Source of the DNA: Gammaproteobacteria bacterium
GTDB lineage: Bacteria; Pseudomonadota; Gammaproteobacteria; JAADJB01
Length of the DNA: 64,000 nucleotides
Assembly (NCBI GenBank): GCA_013151035.1
Contig: JAADJB010000015.1
Span: forward strand, 1-64,000
Direction of reading: 5' to 3'
Shown: in pieces, positions 27,911 through 37,203 of the stretch
How positions within the stretch are numbered: the first letter of the stretch is position 1
How the letters are laid out: the number at the start of each line of letters is the position of its first letter
Notes under the pieces: model-generated
Told to the model about the DNA's origin: nothing
Seen by the model: the letters and a program-made list of their open reading frames with translations, nothing else
The model's database searches: none
Position numbers and translations under genes: made by a program

Positions 27911-29794
27911 TCAAACCTTCTGACACCAGCGTTGCCACATCTCTCTGAAGGCTTGTTCTATATCGTGAGCAAAGCGTTCGCCGTCACAAAGTGAGGATTG
28001 CAGCATATTCTGACGGAGTTTTTGACGAATTGTAGCGAGTGTATCGATATCCTGTGCCAGCATAACAGCCTTGGTGATATAGTCTTCATTGTCTTTTGCT
28101 ATCCATGTTGCAAGCCCCACCTGTTGCATAAAGTCAGCACTGACACGACTAGCATGCTGTTGACCATATTGACAGATTACAGGAACGCCCATATACAGGC
28201 TTTCACAGGTAGTCGTAGCTCCATTATAAGGAAAGGTATCAAGCGCAATATCAATGCGGTTATATAGTTCCATATGGTCAATCATAGATGCTGTCCAGGC
28301 AATCAACTCAATGCGATCATTACTAATCCCATGTTGGGCAAAGCCTTGGGTAAAGGTAGCGTGTACCCGGTCATCACGCAGAGCCTTATTTTTCAGGATT
28401 AGACGACTATCAGGTACAGCTTGTAACAAGGCCGACCAGGCAGCGATAACTTCATCGGTCACCTTGGCAAGATTATTAAAGGAACCAAAGGTGATGCATT
28501 GATTTTTGATGTTAGGTAGCTCACCAACATTCGGGTAATCGGGATGCGGTTGATAACATGAAAAGGCAGTAGGCAGACGCACGAGTTGTTCACTATGAGG
28601 GTTATTATCATCCTCGGGATCGACATAGGCATCGGTGATACGATAATCCATACGTTGCATACCGGTAGTATTAGGGTAACCAAGCCAGGTAACCTGTACG
28701 GGTGCTGGTTGATAAGCGAAGGTCAACAGATTATTGCCTGCCGTATGACCGGCGAGATCAACCAGGATATCAATCTTATCCTGTTGGATCAGTCGAGCAA
28801 TCGAGACATCATCCTGCCCATAAATATTACGCCAGTGATTGGCATAGCCGCGTAATTTGGCACTAACCTTGTCCTCACATTTCACATTGGCATAACAAAA
28901 ACTCTCTACATGATTTCGGTTATGATGTTGTAACAGAGGTTCGAGGAAGAAGGCTACAGAGTGTGCGCATAGGTCTGGAGAGATATAAGCAATTCGTAGC
29001 ACCTTGTCGGAATCGGCATGTTGTCTGTCATGTTCAATCGCGGTTATCCCCGCACAGTATTTTTGATCCCATTGCTGATGGGCCGCCAAGCTTGCTTGAG
29101 CATCGTAATCAGCATGGTAATTAAGACAAAACAATCGATTACTATGAATAACATGATAACCAGGCTGCATATTGAGTGCCTGTTGATAGTAGTCCTCAGA
29201 TTCTTTCAGGCGACCCTGTGTCATGCACAGATTGCCTAGGTTATTCGCAGCCATAGCATGTTGCGGATTAAATTTCAGGGTGTTTTTGTAACTCTGTTCA
29301 GCATCCCTCGTACGTCCCGCATCAGCGAGGGCAATGGCAAGGTTAAAATGCCCACTGTCAAACCCGGGATTGAGGTGTACAGCGGTTGCAAGATTATCAA
29401 TTGCCTCTTCATATCGTCCAAGTTGATGCAAGGCACTACCCATATCATGGTATGCCATAGCAATTTGGGGATGGAGTTGCAGGGTCTTCTGGTAGCTTTG
29501 TATCGCCTCTTGATATTTCTTCTGGTTGAGTTGAGCAAGACCCAGGTTGTACCACGCTATAGGGTTATTACCTTGTAACTCAATCGCCTTAAAAAAATAT
29601 CTCTCGGAATGAACAAAATCACCCATTTGACAATAAATGCCTCCCAGCATTACCCAAGCTTCATCATCTGATGGGTTAGCTTCACAAAAGGCACTACATT
29701 CTTTTTGCGCTTGAGGAAATTGCTGACTCTGGATCAGCCCCATGATCTGTTGTTTTGTAACTCCAGATGTGGAATGCTTCATATTGAATACCAT
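27911..29794 (-). CDS. TPR O-GlcNAc-transferase-like glycosyltransferase (GT41)
   Basis: A 627-residue protein: about six tetratricopeptide repeats (residues 10-230, e.g. 'NPIAWYNLGLAQLNQKKYQE', 'AMAANNLGNLCMTQGRLKES') and a C-terminal OGT/SPINDLY catalytic region ('RIAYISPDLCAHSVAFFLEP', 'DILVDLAGHTAGNN', 'VQVTWLGYPNTTGM', 'LDTFPYNGATTTCESLYMG' with 'GVPVICQYGQQHASRVS'). GT41 enzymes add a sugar to Ser/Thr of proteins. It is last of the fliC-flaG-fliD-fliS-fliT-methyltransferase run on the minus strand, so flagellin or another flagellar protein is the likely acceptor; that is inference. It is 40 bp from the methyltransferase gene. Both proteins end WCQKV. Confidence 0.86.
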   Translation of the reverse strand: MVFNMKHSTSGVTKQQIMGLIQSQQFPQAQKECSAFCEANPSDDEAWVMLGGIYCQMGDFVHSERYFFKAIELQGNNPIAWYNLGLAQLNQKKYQEAIQSYQKTLQLHPQIAMAYHDMGSALHQLGRYEEAIDNLATAVHLNPGFDSGHFNLAIALADAGRTRDAEQSYKNTLKFNPQHAMAANNLGNLCMTQGRLKESEDYYQQALNMQPGYHVIHSNRLFCLNYHADYDAQASLAAHQQWDQKYCAGITAIEHDRQHADSDKVLRIAYISPDLCAHSVAFFLEPLLQHHNRNHVESFCYANVKCEDKVSAKLRGYANHWRNIYGQDDVSIARLIQQDKIDILVDLAGHTAGNNLLTFAYQPAPVQVTWLGYPNTTGMQRMDYRITDAYVDPEDDNNPHSEQLVRLPTAFSCYQPHPDYPNVGELPNIKNQCITFGSFNNLAKVTDEVIAAWSALLQAVPDSRLILKNKALRDDRVHATFTQGFAQHGISNDRIELIAWTASMIDHMELYNRIDIALDTFPYNGATTTCESLYMGVPVICQYGQQHASRVSADFMQQVGLATWIAKDNEDYITKAVMLAQDIDTLATIRQKLRQNMLQSSLCDGERFAHDIEQAFREMWQRWCQKV

Positions 29795-29834
29795 AGTTCA
29801 TTAAGTATCCCCGTCTGCGCGAAGATAATAGCAA

Positions 29835-32039
29835 TCAAACTTTCTGACACCAGAAGTTATACATGCTAACAAAGGTCTCTGGATAATGCTGTTCATAGGT
29901 ATGCCAGCAATCCAGATCAAGCAAAGAGACCTCATCCGGGAAATGTTCAACGAATCTTCTTTTATGCAAATTCTCATGGAAGGTAAAACCAAGAAAACGG
30001 AGACCCAGTTCTTCCAACGTTGATTTGATTTCCGGGATAGTATAACGATGTTCCTGAACATGAAACAACAGATCTCTGCAATCACTCAGACTATAAAAAT
30101 CCTTTCTATTTGTCAAAAATGCGACAATCGCATTCTCACTTGAGAAGATTTCCTGCCGCATAGATCGAATATCATCCGCTTCAGAACCAATCTCATATTC
30201 ACTAATAATTGCACGTCCTGCAACAATATCCTGTCGGGCTAACTCACTATACAGACCAATACGCATCAAACCCTGGTCTTCCAACAATCCCACCAATATC
30301 CTGAATCCAGCCATGGGATTCTTCATATGATGTAACACACCAATACTCTCAATCACATGAAATCGCTCTTCAAGCTGCCCGAGATCAAGAATATCACTTT
30401 GCATAAATTCAATATTCGAAACACTTAACTTATTTGCCATACGCTTCGCATAGGCCAGACTACTCTTGCTCAGGTCAACCGCAACAATCCTGGAATTGGA
30501 ATATGCCAGCTTTGAAACCATGATAGGATGTTTACCGGTACCACAGCCTGCAACCAGGATATTTTTAGGCTGGTCAATAAAATCAGGAGGGGAAAACTGT
30601 GAAAGTTGATTCCTTAAAACCATGGAAAGATTCATTTCATTTTTTTCTTCAAGATACATCCAGCGAGGATAAGGGTTTTCTTCATACTGCGCCTGAACCT
30701 CGGAGGAAACCTTATCCTTGATTGGGATCAAGGTTCTGATTCCATCTCGCAACTTATTCTCTTCATCGGCATCATATAAATTACATTGTAAGACACCGTG
30801 TAAAACACCTGACCATACATCACGGGAGATCAATAATAATGCTTCTCGATTATTTAACGTCCATAGGGATTCATACATAGAAAACAATAAGGTGCTTATC
30901 TCTAGATCCGGAGTTACCTTTACTGAACAACCCAGAGACTCAATGGTATGACGCAAAACTTTTAGTCGCTCTGCCTCTTCAACACTCACATCCAATACAT
31001 ATTCATTGTTGATACACTGTTGTGAGATCGCAGCCATTAATGGCAAGCTCTGATTTAACGCAACCCGCTCGGTATCAAGTAACAAGTGTTTACGAACCAG
31101 GGTAAGAAACACCTCAGTAGCCTTATCGGTATTAATCACCTTAATCAGGAATTCCAGCAGCAACTCATCCTGAGACAAGACCTCTACGTCCATGTTACAT
31201 CGATCCATTTTTAAATAATCTCTGTATCCATACTTTAAGGACATTAATGAACTAATGGGTCTGGCAAGACTCTGATATTCCACCCCATCAAGCCTCATGC
31301 AAAGTAAAAAATCTTCCTCTAAAGCATCGGTATATTCATCAACTTGTAAATTTTCTACCAACCCCATCCAGTTCTTACGTGCTGTAACTAACTCAGGTTC
31401 AATCTTTATTGCCTTTTGATAACAATCCAGTGCCAATTGTTGCTTACCCTGTATAGACAAGATATCACCTAACCCCATCAGAGCTGCAGGAAATAAAGGC
31501 TCTATCTTTAACGCGGTTAGAAGAGAGGCCATTGCCAATTCATTTTGACAACTAATCGTATACATAAAACCCAGATTAGTATGTGCAACCACATGATCCG
31601 GCTTCAATTCTATTGCCCGTTGAAAGCCTTGTACGGCCTCAGCATATCGCCCTGTTTTTTTATAAAGAGCAGCTAGATCGTTGTAGGCATCGGCATTATC
31701 CGGGGTCAATTCAAGCAAACACTTGTAGTTTGACTCAGCATCAATATAAGCATCTATATCTCGATAACAATCCGCAAGCAACTTATAATATTTGGCATCG
31801 TGTGGATTGATGACAACGGCCTTCTCGACTACTTTAATCGCAGCCTTGTCCTGTTTTCTTTGATGATAAATAAAACCCAACAACACCATAGCCAAATCAG
31901 AATTGGAATGCCTGGAAAGTATCTTGGTTATTTTTTTTTCTGCACCCAACAGATCACCCTGATTAATCATGGCCTCCGCCTTTTGCAGGGATTGATCTAA
32001 TTTGTAGGAATTACCTTTTTTATTATTTTTTTTAAGCAT
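29835..32039 (-). CDS. TPR-containing SAM-dependent methyltransferase
   Basis: A 734-residue protein. Residues 15-230 are TPR units ('ADAYNDLAALYKKTGRYAE', 'VVAHTNLGFMYTIS'). The middle (about 240-460) has no motif I can name. Near residue 490 begins a class I Rossmann methyltransferase: 'ILVAGCGTGKHPI' (SAM-binding glycines), 'IVAVDLSKSSLAYAKR' (acidic ribose contact) and 'IESIGVLHHMKNP'. The C-terminal part resembles TPR methyltransferases found in flagellar and glycan clusters. Substrate is unknown: a flagellin residue or the sugar added by the neighbouring glycosyltransferase are the best guesses. It is 81 bp downstream of fliT, same strand. Confidence 0.82.
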   Translation of the reverse strand: MLKKNNKKGNSYKLDQSLQKAEAMINQGDLLGAEKKITKILSRHSNSDLAMVLLGFIYHQRKQDKAAIKVVEKAVVINPHDAKYYKLLADCYRDIDAYIDAESNYKCLLELTPDNADAYNDLAALYKKTGRYAEAVQGFQRAIELKPDHVVAHTNLGFMYTISCQNELAMASLLTALKIEPLFPAALMGLGDILSIQGKQQLALDCYQKAIKIEPELVTARKNWMGLVENLQVDEYTDALEEDFLLCMRLDGVEYQSLARPISSLMSLKYGYRDYLKMDRCNMDVEVLSQDELLLEFLIKVINTDKATEVFLTLVRKHLLLDTERVALNQSLPLMAAISQQCINNEYVLDVSVEEAERLKVLRHTIESLGCSVKVTPDLEISTLLFSMYESLWTLNNREALLLISRDVWSGVLHGVLQCNLYDADEENKLRDGIRTLIPIKDKVSSEVQAQYEENPYPRWMYLEEKNEMNLSMVLRNQLSQFSPPDFIDQPKNILVAGCGTGKHPIMVSKLAYSNSRIVAVDLSKSSLAYAKRMANKLSVSNIEFMQSDILDLGQLEERFHVIESIGVLHHMKNPMAGFRILVGLLEDQGLMRIGLYSELARQDIVAGRAIISEYEIGSEADDIRSMRQEIFSSENAIVAFLTNRKDFYSLSDCRDLLFHVQEHRYTIPEIKSTLEELGLRFLGFTFHENLHKRRFVEHFPDEVSLLDLDCWHTYEQHYPETFVSMYNFWCQKV

Positions 32040-32120
32040 TTTATACTTGATTGCCCCGTTAACTAATCATTCCTGCCAAATCAAAAAACCATTGATCCCC
32101 GCATACGTGAGGATGACGAT

Positions 32121-32444
32121 TTAATAAGCATTTGATCGATAGGCATTACTTACCTGAACATTTTTTTGCAGAGCGATAATATTATCTGAGGCCTCTTTTT
32201 TTACAACACTACCCCTATCAATCAAACCACGATCAAGTTGCAATATCTTTTTTATACAATCGATCATATCGGGTAATGCCACGCTGTTATTATTTTTCTG
32301 ATTAAAGGCCTGTTCAATCAAGGCTCTTCTCTCCTGCTCCTTGCTAATAACATCATCCCACTGATCATTCTCCGCCGCCCGCAACATCTCCTCACTTAAT
32401 TGCAAGGCAGAAACCAGTAAAGATGCATTATCAGAAGACATCAT
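32121..32444 (-). CDS. fliT: Flagellar protein FliT-like chaperone
   Basis: A 107-residue helical protein with 'LLVSALQLSEEMLRAAENDQ' then 'WDDVISKEQERRALIEQAF', the pattern of FliT (chaperone for the FliD cap, with 'W..l...e..R..li...F'). Its ATG overlaps the fliS stop. Position straight after fliD and fliS supports the call; sequence alone would be weak. Confidence 0.75.
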   Translation of the reverse strand: MMSSDNASLLVSALQLSEEMLRAAENDQWDDVISKEQERRALIEQAFNQKNNNSVALPDMIDCIKKILQLDRGLIDRGSVVKKEASDNIIALQKNVQVSNAYRSNAY

Positions 32445-32881
32445 TATCTATTCTGTTCTTCAACCTGAAGCGCATTATGTCTCAGCTTCACATCCTCAGG
32501 TATTGCCTCCCAGGCACCTTTAACCTCGTTAAGCAGGGATGAGACCTCATCCAGGATAAGGGGGTTATTCTCGACATTTGCCTCAACCAATCTTCGACCC
32601 ATATAGTCATAAAGATCATTCAGATTATTGGCAATCTCACCGCCCTGCTCCTGATCTAGACTCAGACGCAGACCATCAATAATCGATATTGCCCAACTAA
32701 TATTGGCACCCTTGTTGGCAATATCCGAACGTTCCATATAACCCTTTGCCACCGATATCTTATCCAACGCACCATCGAGTAGCATCTGAATCAAACGATG
32801 CGCATCTGCTTGGGCAACACCACTCTGCGCACCTACCTGCTGATACATCTTTGCTGCGCCACTTAGATTGGAATAACTCAT
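32444..32881 (-). CDS. fliS: Flagellin export chaperone FliS
   Basis: A 145-residue cytoplasmic chaperone that binds the flagellin C-terminus before export. Visible: 'AADAHRLIQMLLDGALDKI'-type helix (here 'ADAHRLIQMLLDGALDKIS'), 'KGANISWAISIIDGLRLSLD', 'NLNDLYDYMGRRLVEAN'. It lies between fliD and fliT. Confidence 0.93.
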   Translation of the reverse strand: MSYSNLSGAAKMYQQVGAQSGVAQADAHRLIQMLLDGALDKISVAKGYMERSDIANKGANISWAISIIDGLRLSLDQEQGGEIANNLNDLYDYMGRRLVEANVENNPLILDEVSSLLNEVKGAWEAIPEDVKLRHNALQVEEQNR

Positions 32882-32908
32882 TTTTCATTCCTCTTTATCA
32901 AAATTTAT

Positions 32909-34951
32909 TTATTTTCTACCAATAAAACTCTCAAGACTCACCAACTGTTGGCTAAGCAGTGAACTTGTCCCCTGCAATTGACTCAATAATGCATCCATTG
33001 CACTGAATTTAGCCATATATCTTGCCTCAAGAGCCGTAATCCTGCTATCCAGCTCGGTTCGTTGCACCGTTACGCCATCAATTCGACCTTGCAAGCCTTC
33101 CATCTTCAGATCCAGAATTCCATTGGTCTTCAACAAGGAATCCATCAAGGTGTTGAGCTGATCAGCATAACCGCGGGTAAAATTAGTCGAACCCCTGGCA
33201 CCTGTAGTGCCCCCATTAATCAACAACTTTAGACCTTCTGATGCCGAACCCACTGCGCCGGTCAGGAACTGCCCGGCACCAGCTGCCGTCACCCCATTAA
33301 TGGTGCCCACCACATCCTTACCATCACCACCCACAGTGGAACCAATAGAGAAACCAAGATCAGCGGCCATATTGGTATCCACTGACTGAAAATCAATCAA
33401 GGAGGCGGCACCATAACGATTTGAGGTAATCACCAGACGATTATTGGCATTGTCGTAATCAACACTTACTGCCACACTCTGTGCCAGCAATTTACTATCC
33501 GCATTAATTTGTGACTGCACCTCGGCTGCCAGATTAGCACCACTGCTATAGGCGGCATTCGTCAGCTTAATTGCATCAGAAACAACCCCATCAATCTTGA
33601 CCGTAAAGGTATCATTATTAGCATCAATAGTTAACGGGCTTGTCGCAAGGTCAGCGGCTAACACCCCTGCCCCATTATAATAACCCTTACTTGCCATCAC
33701 ACTGACATTAATATCATAAAGACCAACCTCGGTCTTATCATTAGAACTAATATACTGTACCAGCGCATCGGTTGACTGACCCATAGCAGCAAACAGAGGG
33801 GCAACCTCACTAAAATTATTATCCAGTGCCGTCTGCAACTTGGCACCATCGTAATTTAATAGACCATTGGTACTGTTTAGAGTGATACCAATATCGGACA
33901 AGGTGGTCAAGGTACCGCTAACACCCTCAATCAGATTCGAGGTGATATTCCTGATCTGCGAGCTGATACCCCGTACCATTGCATCACCCATCAAAATCGA
34001 ACCTTCACCCTTATCGACATCAAACTCGGTTAATGCATTAACAGCGCCCATCAGGCTATTAAAAGATGCCACATAGGACTCTACATTGGTCTTGACAGCC
34101 GCCTTATCCAGACTAACTGATACATTAGATGACCCTGTTGTCTTCAGATTCAGTGTCAGACCATTAACAGCATCTGTAATGACATTACTGGCACGACTCA
34201 AGGTCAAACCATCGATAGTCACACTGGCATCGACTGCCTTGACGGTTGAGCTGATATTATTCTTGGTTGCTGCGCTAAAGACTAATTGAGAGAGACCGGT
34301 ATTATCAGTGTTGTCCGCAGGCGTTCCCGTACCTTCATCAACCGTTACCTCCATACCATACTTCACACCATCCTGTGAGGACAGCACCAGCTTATAGCCC
34401 TGATCATCATTAATAATATTAGCCGTCACCCCTTGGTTAGCGGCATTAATGCTATCTCTAATCCCCTGCAGGCTGGAGTTATTATTATCAATGGTAAAAC
34501 TAACCGCAGCGGCATCAGGATTAACGGTAAAACTAGTCTCAGCCGCATTATAGGAACCAAAACGAACCGTCAGCGTACCGGTACCCACGGTATCGGTGGT
34601 CGCGGTAAAGGCACCTGAGGCGAGCTTATGGGTTAGCGCAAGATTATTGACCGTAACATTGTAATTACCTGGTGTTGCCACCACACTACTGGTCACGTCT
34701 AATACGGTAGTATCACTGGATGTTGTTGTACGAGCCTGGAAGGATGAACTCTGGGAAAGGGTCTTTAACGCCCCCTGAAAATCAGATAGGCTGCTTTTCA
34801 ATATGCCAAAGGAGGAGAGTTTTGCTTGATATTCGGTTTCACGCACATCCAGACGAATATCCGTGGGTTGACGTTCAGCCGCAATCAGCTGTGAGACCAG
34901 ACCATTGATATCTAGTCCTGAACCCAAACCCGCTGAAGATATGTTCGACAT
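32909..34951 (-). CDS. fliD: Flagellar filament cap FliD
   Basis: FliD caps the filament and guides flagellin folding. The 680-residue product starts 'SSAGLGSGLDINGLVSQLI', the conserved FliD N-terminus, with coiled-coil termini and Ser/Thr/Asn-rich middle domains. It is longer than the roughly 470 residues of enteric FliD, the extra length lying in the central D2-D3 part. It sits 87 bp after flaG. Confidence 0.95.
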   Translation of the reverse strand: MSNISSAGLGSGLDINGLVSQLIAAERQPTDIRLDVRETEYQAKLSSFGILKSSLSDFQGALKTLSQSSSFQARTTTSSDTTVLDVTSSVVATPGNYNVTVNNLALTHKLASGAFTATTDTVGTGTLTVRFGSYNAAETSFTVNPDAAAVSFTIDNNNSSLQGIRDSINAANQGVTANIINDDQGYKLVLSSQDGVKYGMEVTVDEGTGTPADNTDNTGLSQLVFSAATKNNISSTVKAVDASVTIDGLTLSRASNVITDAVNGLTLNLKTTGSSNVSVSLDKAAVKTNVESYVASFNSLMGAVNALTEFDVDKGEGSILMGDAMVRGISSQIRNITSNLIEGVSGTLTTLSDIGITLNSTNGLLNYDGAKLQTALDNNFSEVAPLFAAMGQSTDALVQYISSNDKTEVGLYDINVSVMASKGYYNGAGVLAADLATSPLTIDANNDTFTVKIDGVVSDAIKLTNAAYSSGANLAAEVQSQINADSKLLAQSVAVSVDYDNANNRLVITSNRYGAASLIDFQSVDTNMAADLGFSIGSTVGGDGKDVVGTINGVTAAGAGQFLTGAVGSASEGLKLLINGGTTGARGSTNFTRGYADQLNTLMDSLLKTNGILDLKMEGLQGRIDGVTVQRTELDSRITALEARYMAKFSAMDALLSQLQGTSSLLSQQLVSLESFIGRK

Positions 34952-35038
34952 TTATTTACTCGATACTTCACCTGTCAATGTCAGGATCAACATTGACTTT
35001 ACTTAATAATAGTCTAACTTATGCAAGGTGTATGCCAA

Positions 35039-35464
35039 TCACGCCTGTACTTGCAGTATTAAACCATCATTCTTGTTCGATGCGATCTGTTCTTCCAATG
35101 AACGCGCAATATTCAAAACCTCTTCTGAAGGGATTTGCCGAATTAACTCATCGGTCTCCCGATCAACAACTCGCACTATCGTCCTCCCCGTATCATCATC
35201 CACACTAAAATAGACATTACGCTGGATGTTCTGAACAAAATCATTAAGATCAGAAACTGCCTGACTTAACTGTTTTTTCTGACTTTCAGCACTCACTTCT
35301 TCATCAACAGACTTAGCGACTGGCATGGCATTGCCGTTATTCACGGCTCCGGATTGCCGCGCCGTATCAACTACTCCCTTACCTTCAGAGGGAGCAACCG
35401 TCTTACGAGATGGCGAAGTCAGTTGTTGCTGACTCATCACGTATGTTGTTTGCTCTATGCTCAT
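35039..35464 (-). CDS. flaG: FlaG family protein
   Basis: A 141-residue protein whose C-terminal half is FlaG: 'DLNDFVQNIQRNVYFSVDDD', 'RTIVRVVDRETDELIRQIPS', 'EEVLNIARSLEE'. FlaG influences filament length in polar-flagellated bacteria. The N-terminal half is low-complexity linker. The second ATG (35464) is chosen: GGAG lies 7 nt upstream. It sits between fliC and fliD. Confidence 0.9.
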   Translation of the reverse strand: MSIEQTTYVMSQQQLTSPSRKTVAPSEGKGVVDTARQSGAVNNGNAMPVAKSVDEEVSAESQKKQLSQAVSDLNDFVQNIQRNVYFSVDDDTGRTIVRVVDRETDELIRQIPSEEVLNIARSLEEQIASNKNDGLILQVQA

Positions 35465-35498
35465 GGGATACTCCATATAAAAGCAGATTAATAATATC

Positions 35499-35516
35499 CG
35501 GGGGGATCACCCCCCG
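35499..35516 (-). terminator. G/C hairpin after fliC (terminator or attenuator)
   Basis: CGGGGGG-TGAT-CCCCCCG on the minus strand, 7-bp stem, 18 bp after the fliC stop and before flaG. There is no T run after it, so it more likely lowers read-through or stabilises the fliC message than fully stops transcription. Confidence 0.55.
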
Positions 35517-35533
35517 AATAGATAGACTGCTTA

Positions 35534-36991
35534 TTACTGCAATAACGACAGTGCGTTCTGCGGTGTGGAGTTAGCCTGAGCCAACATGGCCGTACCTGCC
35601 TGTTGCAAAATCTGGGCACGAGTCAATGCAGCGGTCTCAGCTGCAAAGTCAGCATCCTGGATTCGACTACGAGCAGCGGACAGATTCTCTGCAATAGTCT
35701 GCACCGAGGCAACGGTAGAACTCAGACGATTCTGAATAGCACCCAGACCCGCACGCGTGGTACTGACGGTAGCCAGTGCCGCATCAATACGACTCACAGC
35801 CGTATTTGCATTTGCAGCCGAGGTTACATCTGTATTGGTCAAACTACCATTATCCAATGCAATCGCTGTACCCGCCATACCAATAATTGCATTACCCGAA
35901 TTAATCGCAATCGCACTACTGGATGTCAACGTAATGGTACCCTTGTTAGTAAAGTCAGCAGAAGCAAGGGTTGCCGCAGTCGCAGCACCACCCGCCGTCA
36001 AAACACCAGTTAATACTGCAGCATTACTGGCTCCTTGTGCAATAGTAATATCACGACCATCTACTGAACTTAAAGACACAAAACCAGAAACCACCGCAGC
36101 AGTCACACCACTAGCACCACTATTCAGATTAATCTGATCAACCATCTCAGTTGATGTAAGACCATTACCTGCTGTCAGAGACTCCGTTGCATAAATAGCA
36201 ACCGAGTTAATCGTCAGATCGTAGGTATAGGTAGACGTACCGCCATTATCGACGGCATTACCACCCGTCAGTGCAGTTGCGGCAACTGTTGCAGCCCCTG
36301 CCGAGGCGATCACATCACCCAAGCCCGAGCCATTGATTGCAATCGCCTTGGAATAAGCACTACTCGCCGTCTGTCCATTAGCAGAACCCGCAACCGATGT
36401 AGTAATATAGGTTGAATTAATCTGAGCATTGCTACCATTACTGGCATTGGTATCAACCGTACCGGTCTCAGTCGCAATCGCACCTAATTGAGTAGTCCGT
36501 GCGCCCGAGATAGTCACACCAATCGTCTGATTGGCATCAGCGCCCACCTGGAAGGCCTGTGATGTGAAACTACCATCCAGCAACTTAACATTATTGAATG
36601 AGGTGGTTGAAGACACACGCTCGATCTCGGAGATCAGTGCCTGTACCTCAAGATCCAGTGCCGCACGATCACTACCACTATTGGTAGCATTAGCGGATTG
36701 TAACGCCAACTCACGGATACGTTGCAGGTTATTGGTTACCTCAGCGAGTGCGCCCTCAGCCGTCTGTGCCAGCGAGATACCATCGTTGGCATTTCGAGTT
36801 GCCTGATTAAAACCACGAATCTGCGATGTCATTCGTTCGGAAATTGCCAGACCCGCAGCATCATCCTTAGCGGAGTTGATTCGAAGACCAGAGGATAAAC
36901 GTTCGAGGGAGGTTGCAAGAGAGGTTTGTGATTTACTTAAATTACGCTGCGCATTGAGCGAAGATATATTCGTGTTTACAAATTGAGCCAT
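35534..36991 (-). CDS. fliC: Flagellin
   Basis: The filament subunit, 485 residues. The N-terminal D0/D1 ('[20 protein letters not shown]', '[20 protein letters not shown]') and C-terminal D1/D0 ('[20 protein letters not shown]', 'NALSLLQ') are conserved. The centre (about 170-400) is a variable, Ala/Thr/Ser/Gly-rich surface domain with many possible O-glycosylation sites. A sigma-28 promoter lies about 105 bp upstream, and downstream genes include two candidate modification enzymes. AAGGAG precedes the ATG. Confidence 0.97.
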   Translation of the reverse strand: MAQFVNTNISSLNAQRNLSKSQTSLATSLERLSSGLRINSAKDDAAGLAISERMTSQIRGFNQATRNANDGISLAQTAEGALAEVTNNLQRIRELALQSANATNSGSDRAALDLEVQALISEIERVSSTTSFNNVKLLDGSFTSQAFQVGADANQTIGVTISGARTTQLGAIATETGTVDTNASNGSNAQINSTYITTSVAGSANGQTASSAYSKAIAINGSGLGDVIASAGAATVAATALTGGNAVDNGGTSTYTYDLTINSVAIYATESLTAGNGLTSTEMVDQINLNSGASGVTAAVVSGFVSLSSVDGRDITIAQGASNAAVLTGVLTAGGAATAATLASADFTNKGTITLTSSSAIAINSGNAIIGMAGTAIALDNGSLTNTDVTSAANANTAVSRIDAALATVSTTRAGLGAIQNRLSSTVASVQTIAENLSAARSRIQDADFAAETAALTRAQILQQAGTAMLAQANSTPQNALSLLQ

Positions 36992-37097
36992 TTTAAATCT
37001 CCTTATCTTTATATATCAATAAGATACATAAAGAATCAGGTTAATATTCAGCGGATATGCTTGGGAAAACTCCTAGCATTCACCGCTCCCGACGTGC

Positions 37098-37124
37098 GTA
37101 ACGGCACGACTTAATAATTCTTTA
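37098..37124 (-). promoter_or_regulatory. Sigma-28 (FliA) promoter of fliC
   Basis: On the minus strand TAAA (37121-37124), a 15-bp spacer, then GCCGTTAC (37098-37105), close to the FliA consensus TAAA-N15-GCCGATAA. It leaves a roughly 100-nt leader before the flagellin ATG. Confidence 0.8.
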
Positions 37125-37203
37125 CTGTTTTTTTTATAAAAATGTGACTTATTTATCATAAAAAACTTATCTACATGATAAATATAGGATTAATTTTTAT
37201 TAA

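Noticed and set aside
29801-30085. 94-codon minus-strand frame overlapping the methyltransferase gene end
   Set aside because: Out-of-frame shadow of the C-terminal part of the TPR methyltransferase.
34970-35010. Sigma-28 promoter before fliD (TAAA then GACATTGA)
   Set aside because: The -10 matches poorly, and the same bases form a small inverted repeat; read-through from fliC is enough to explain expression.
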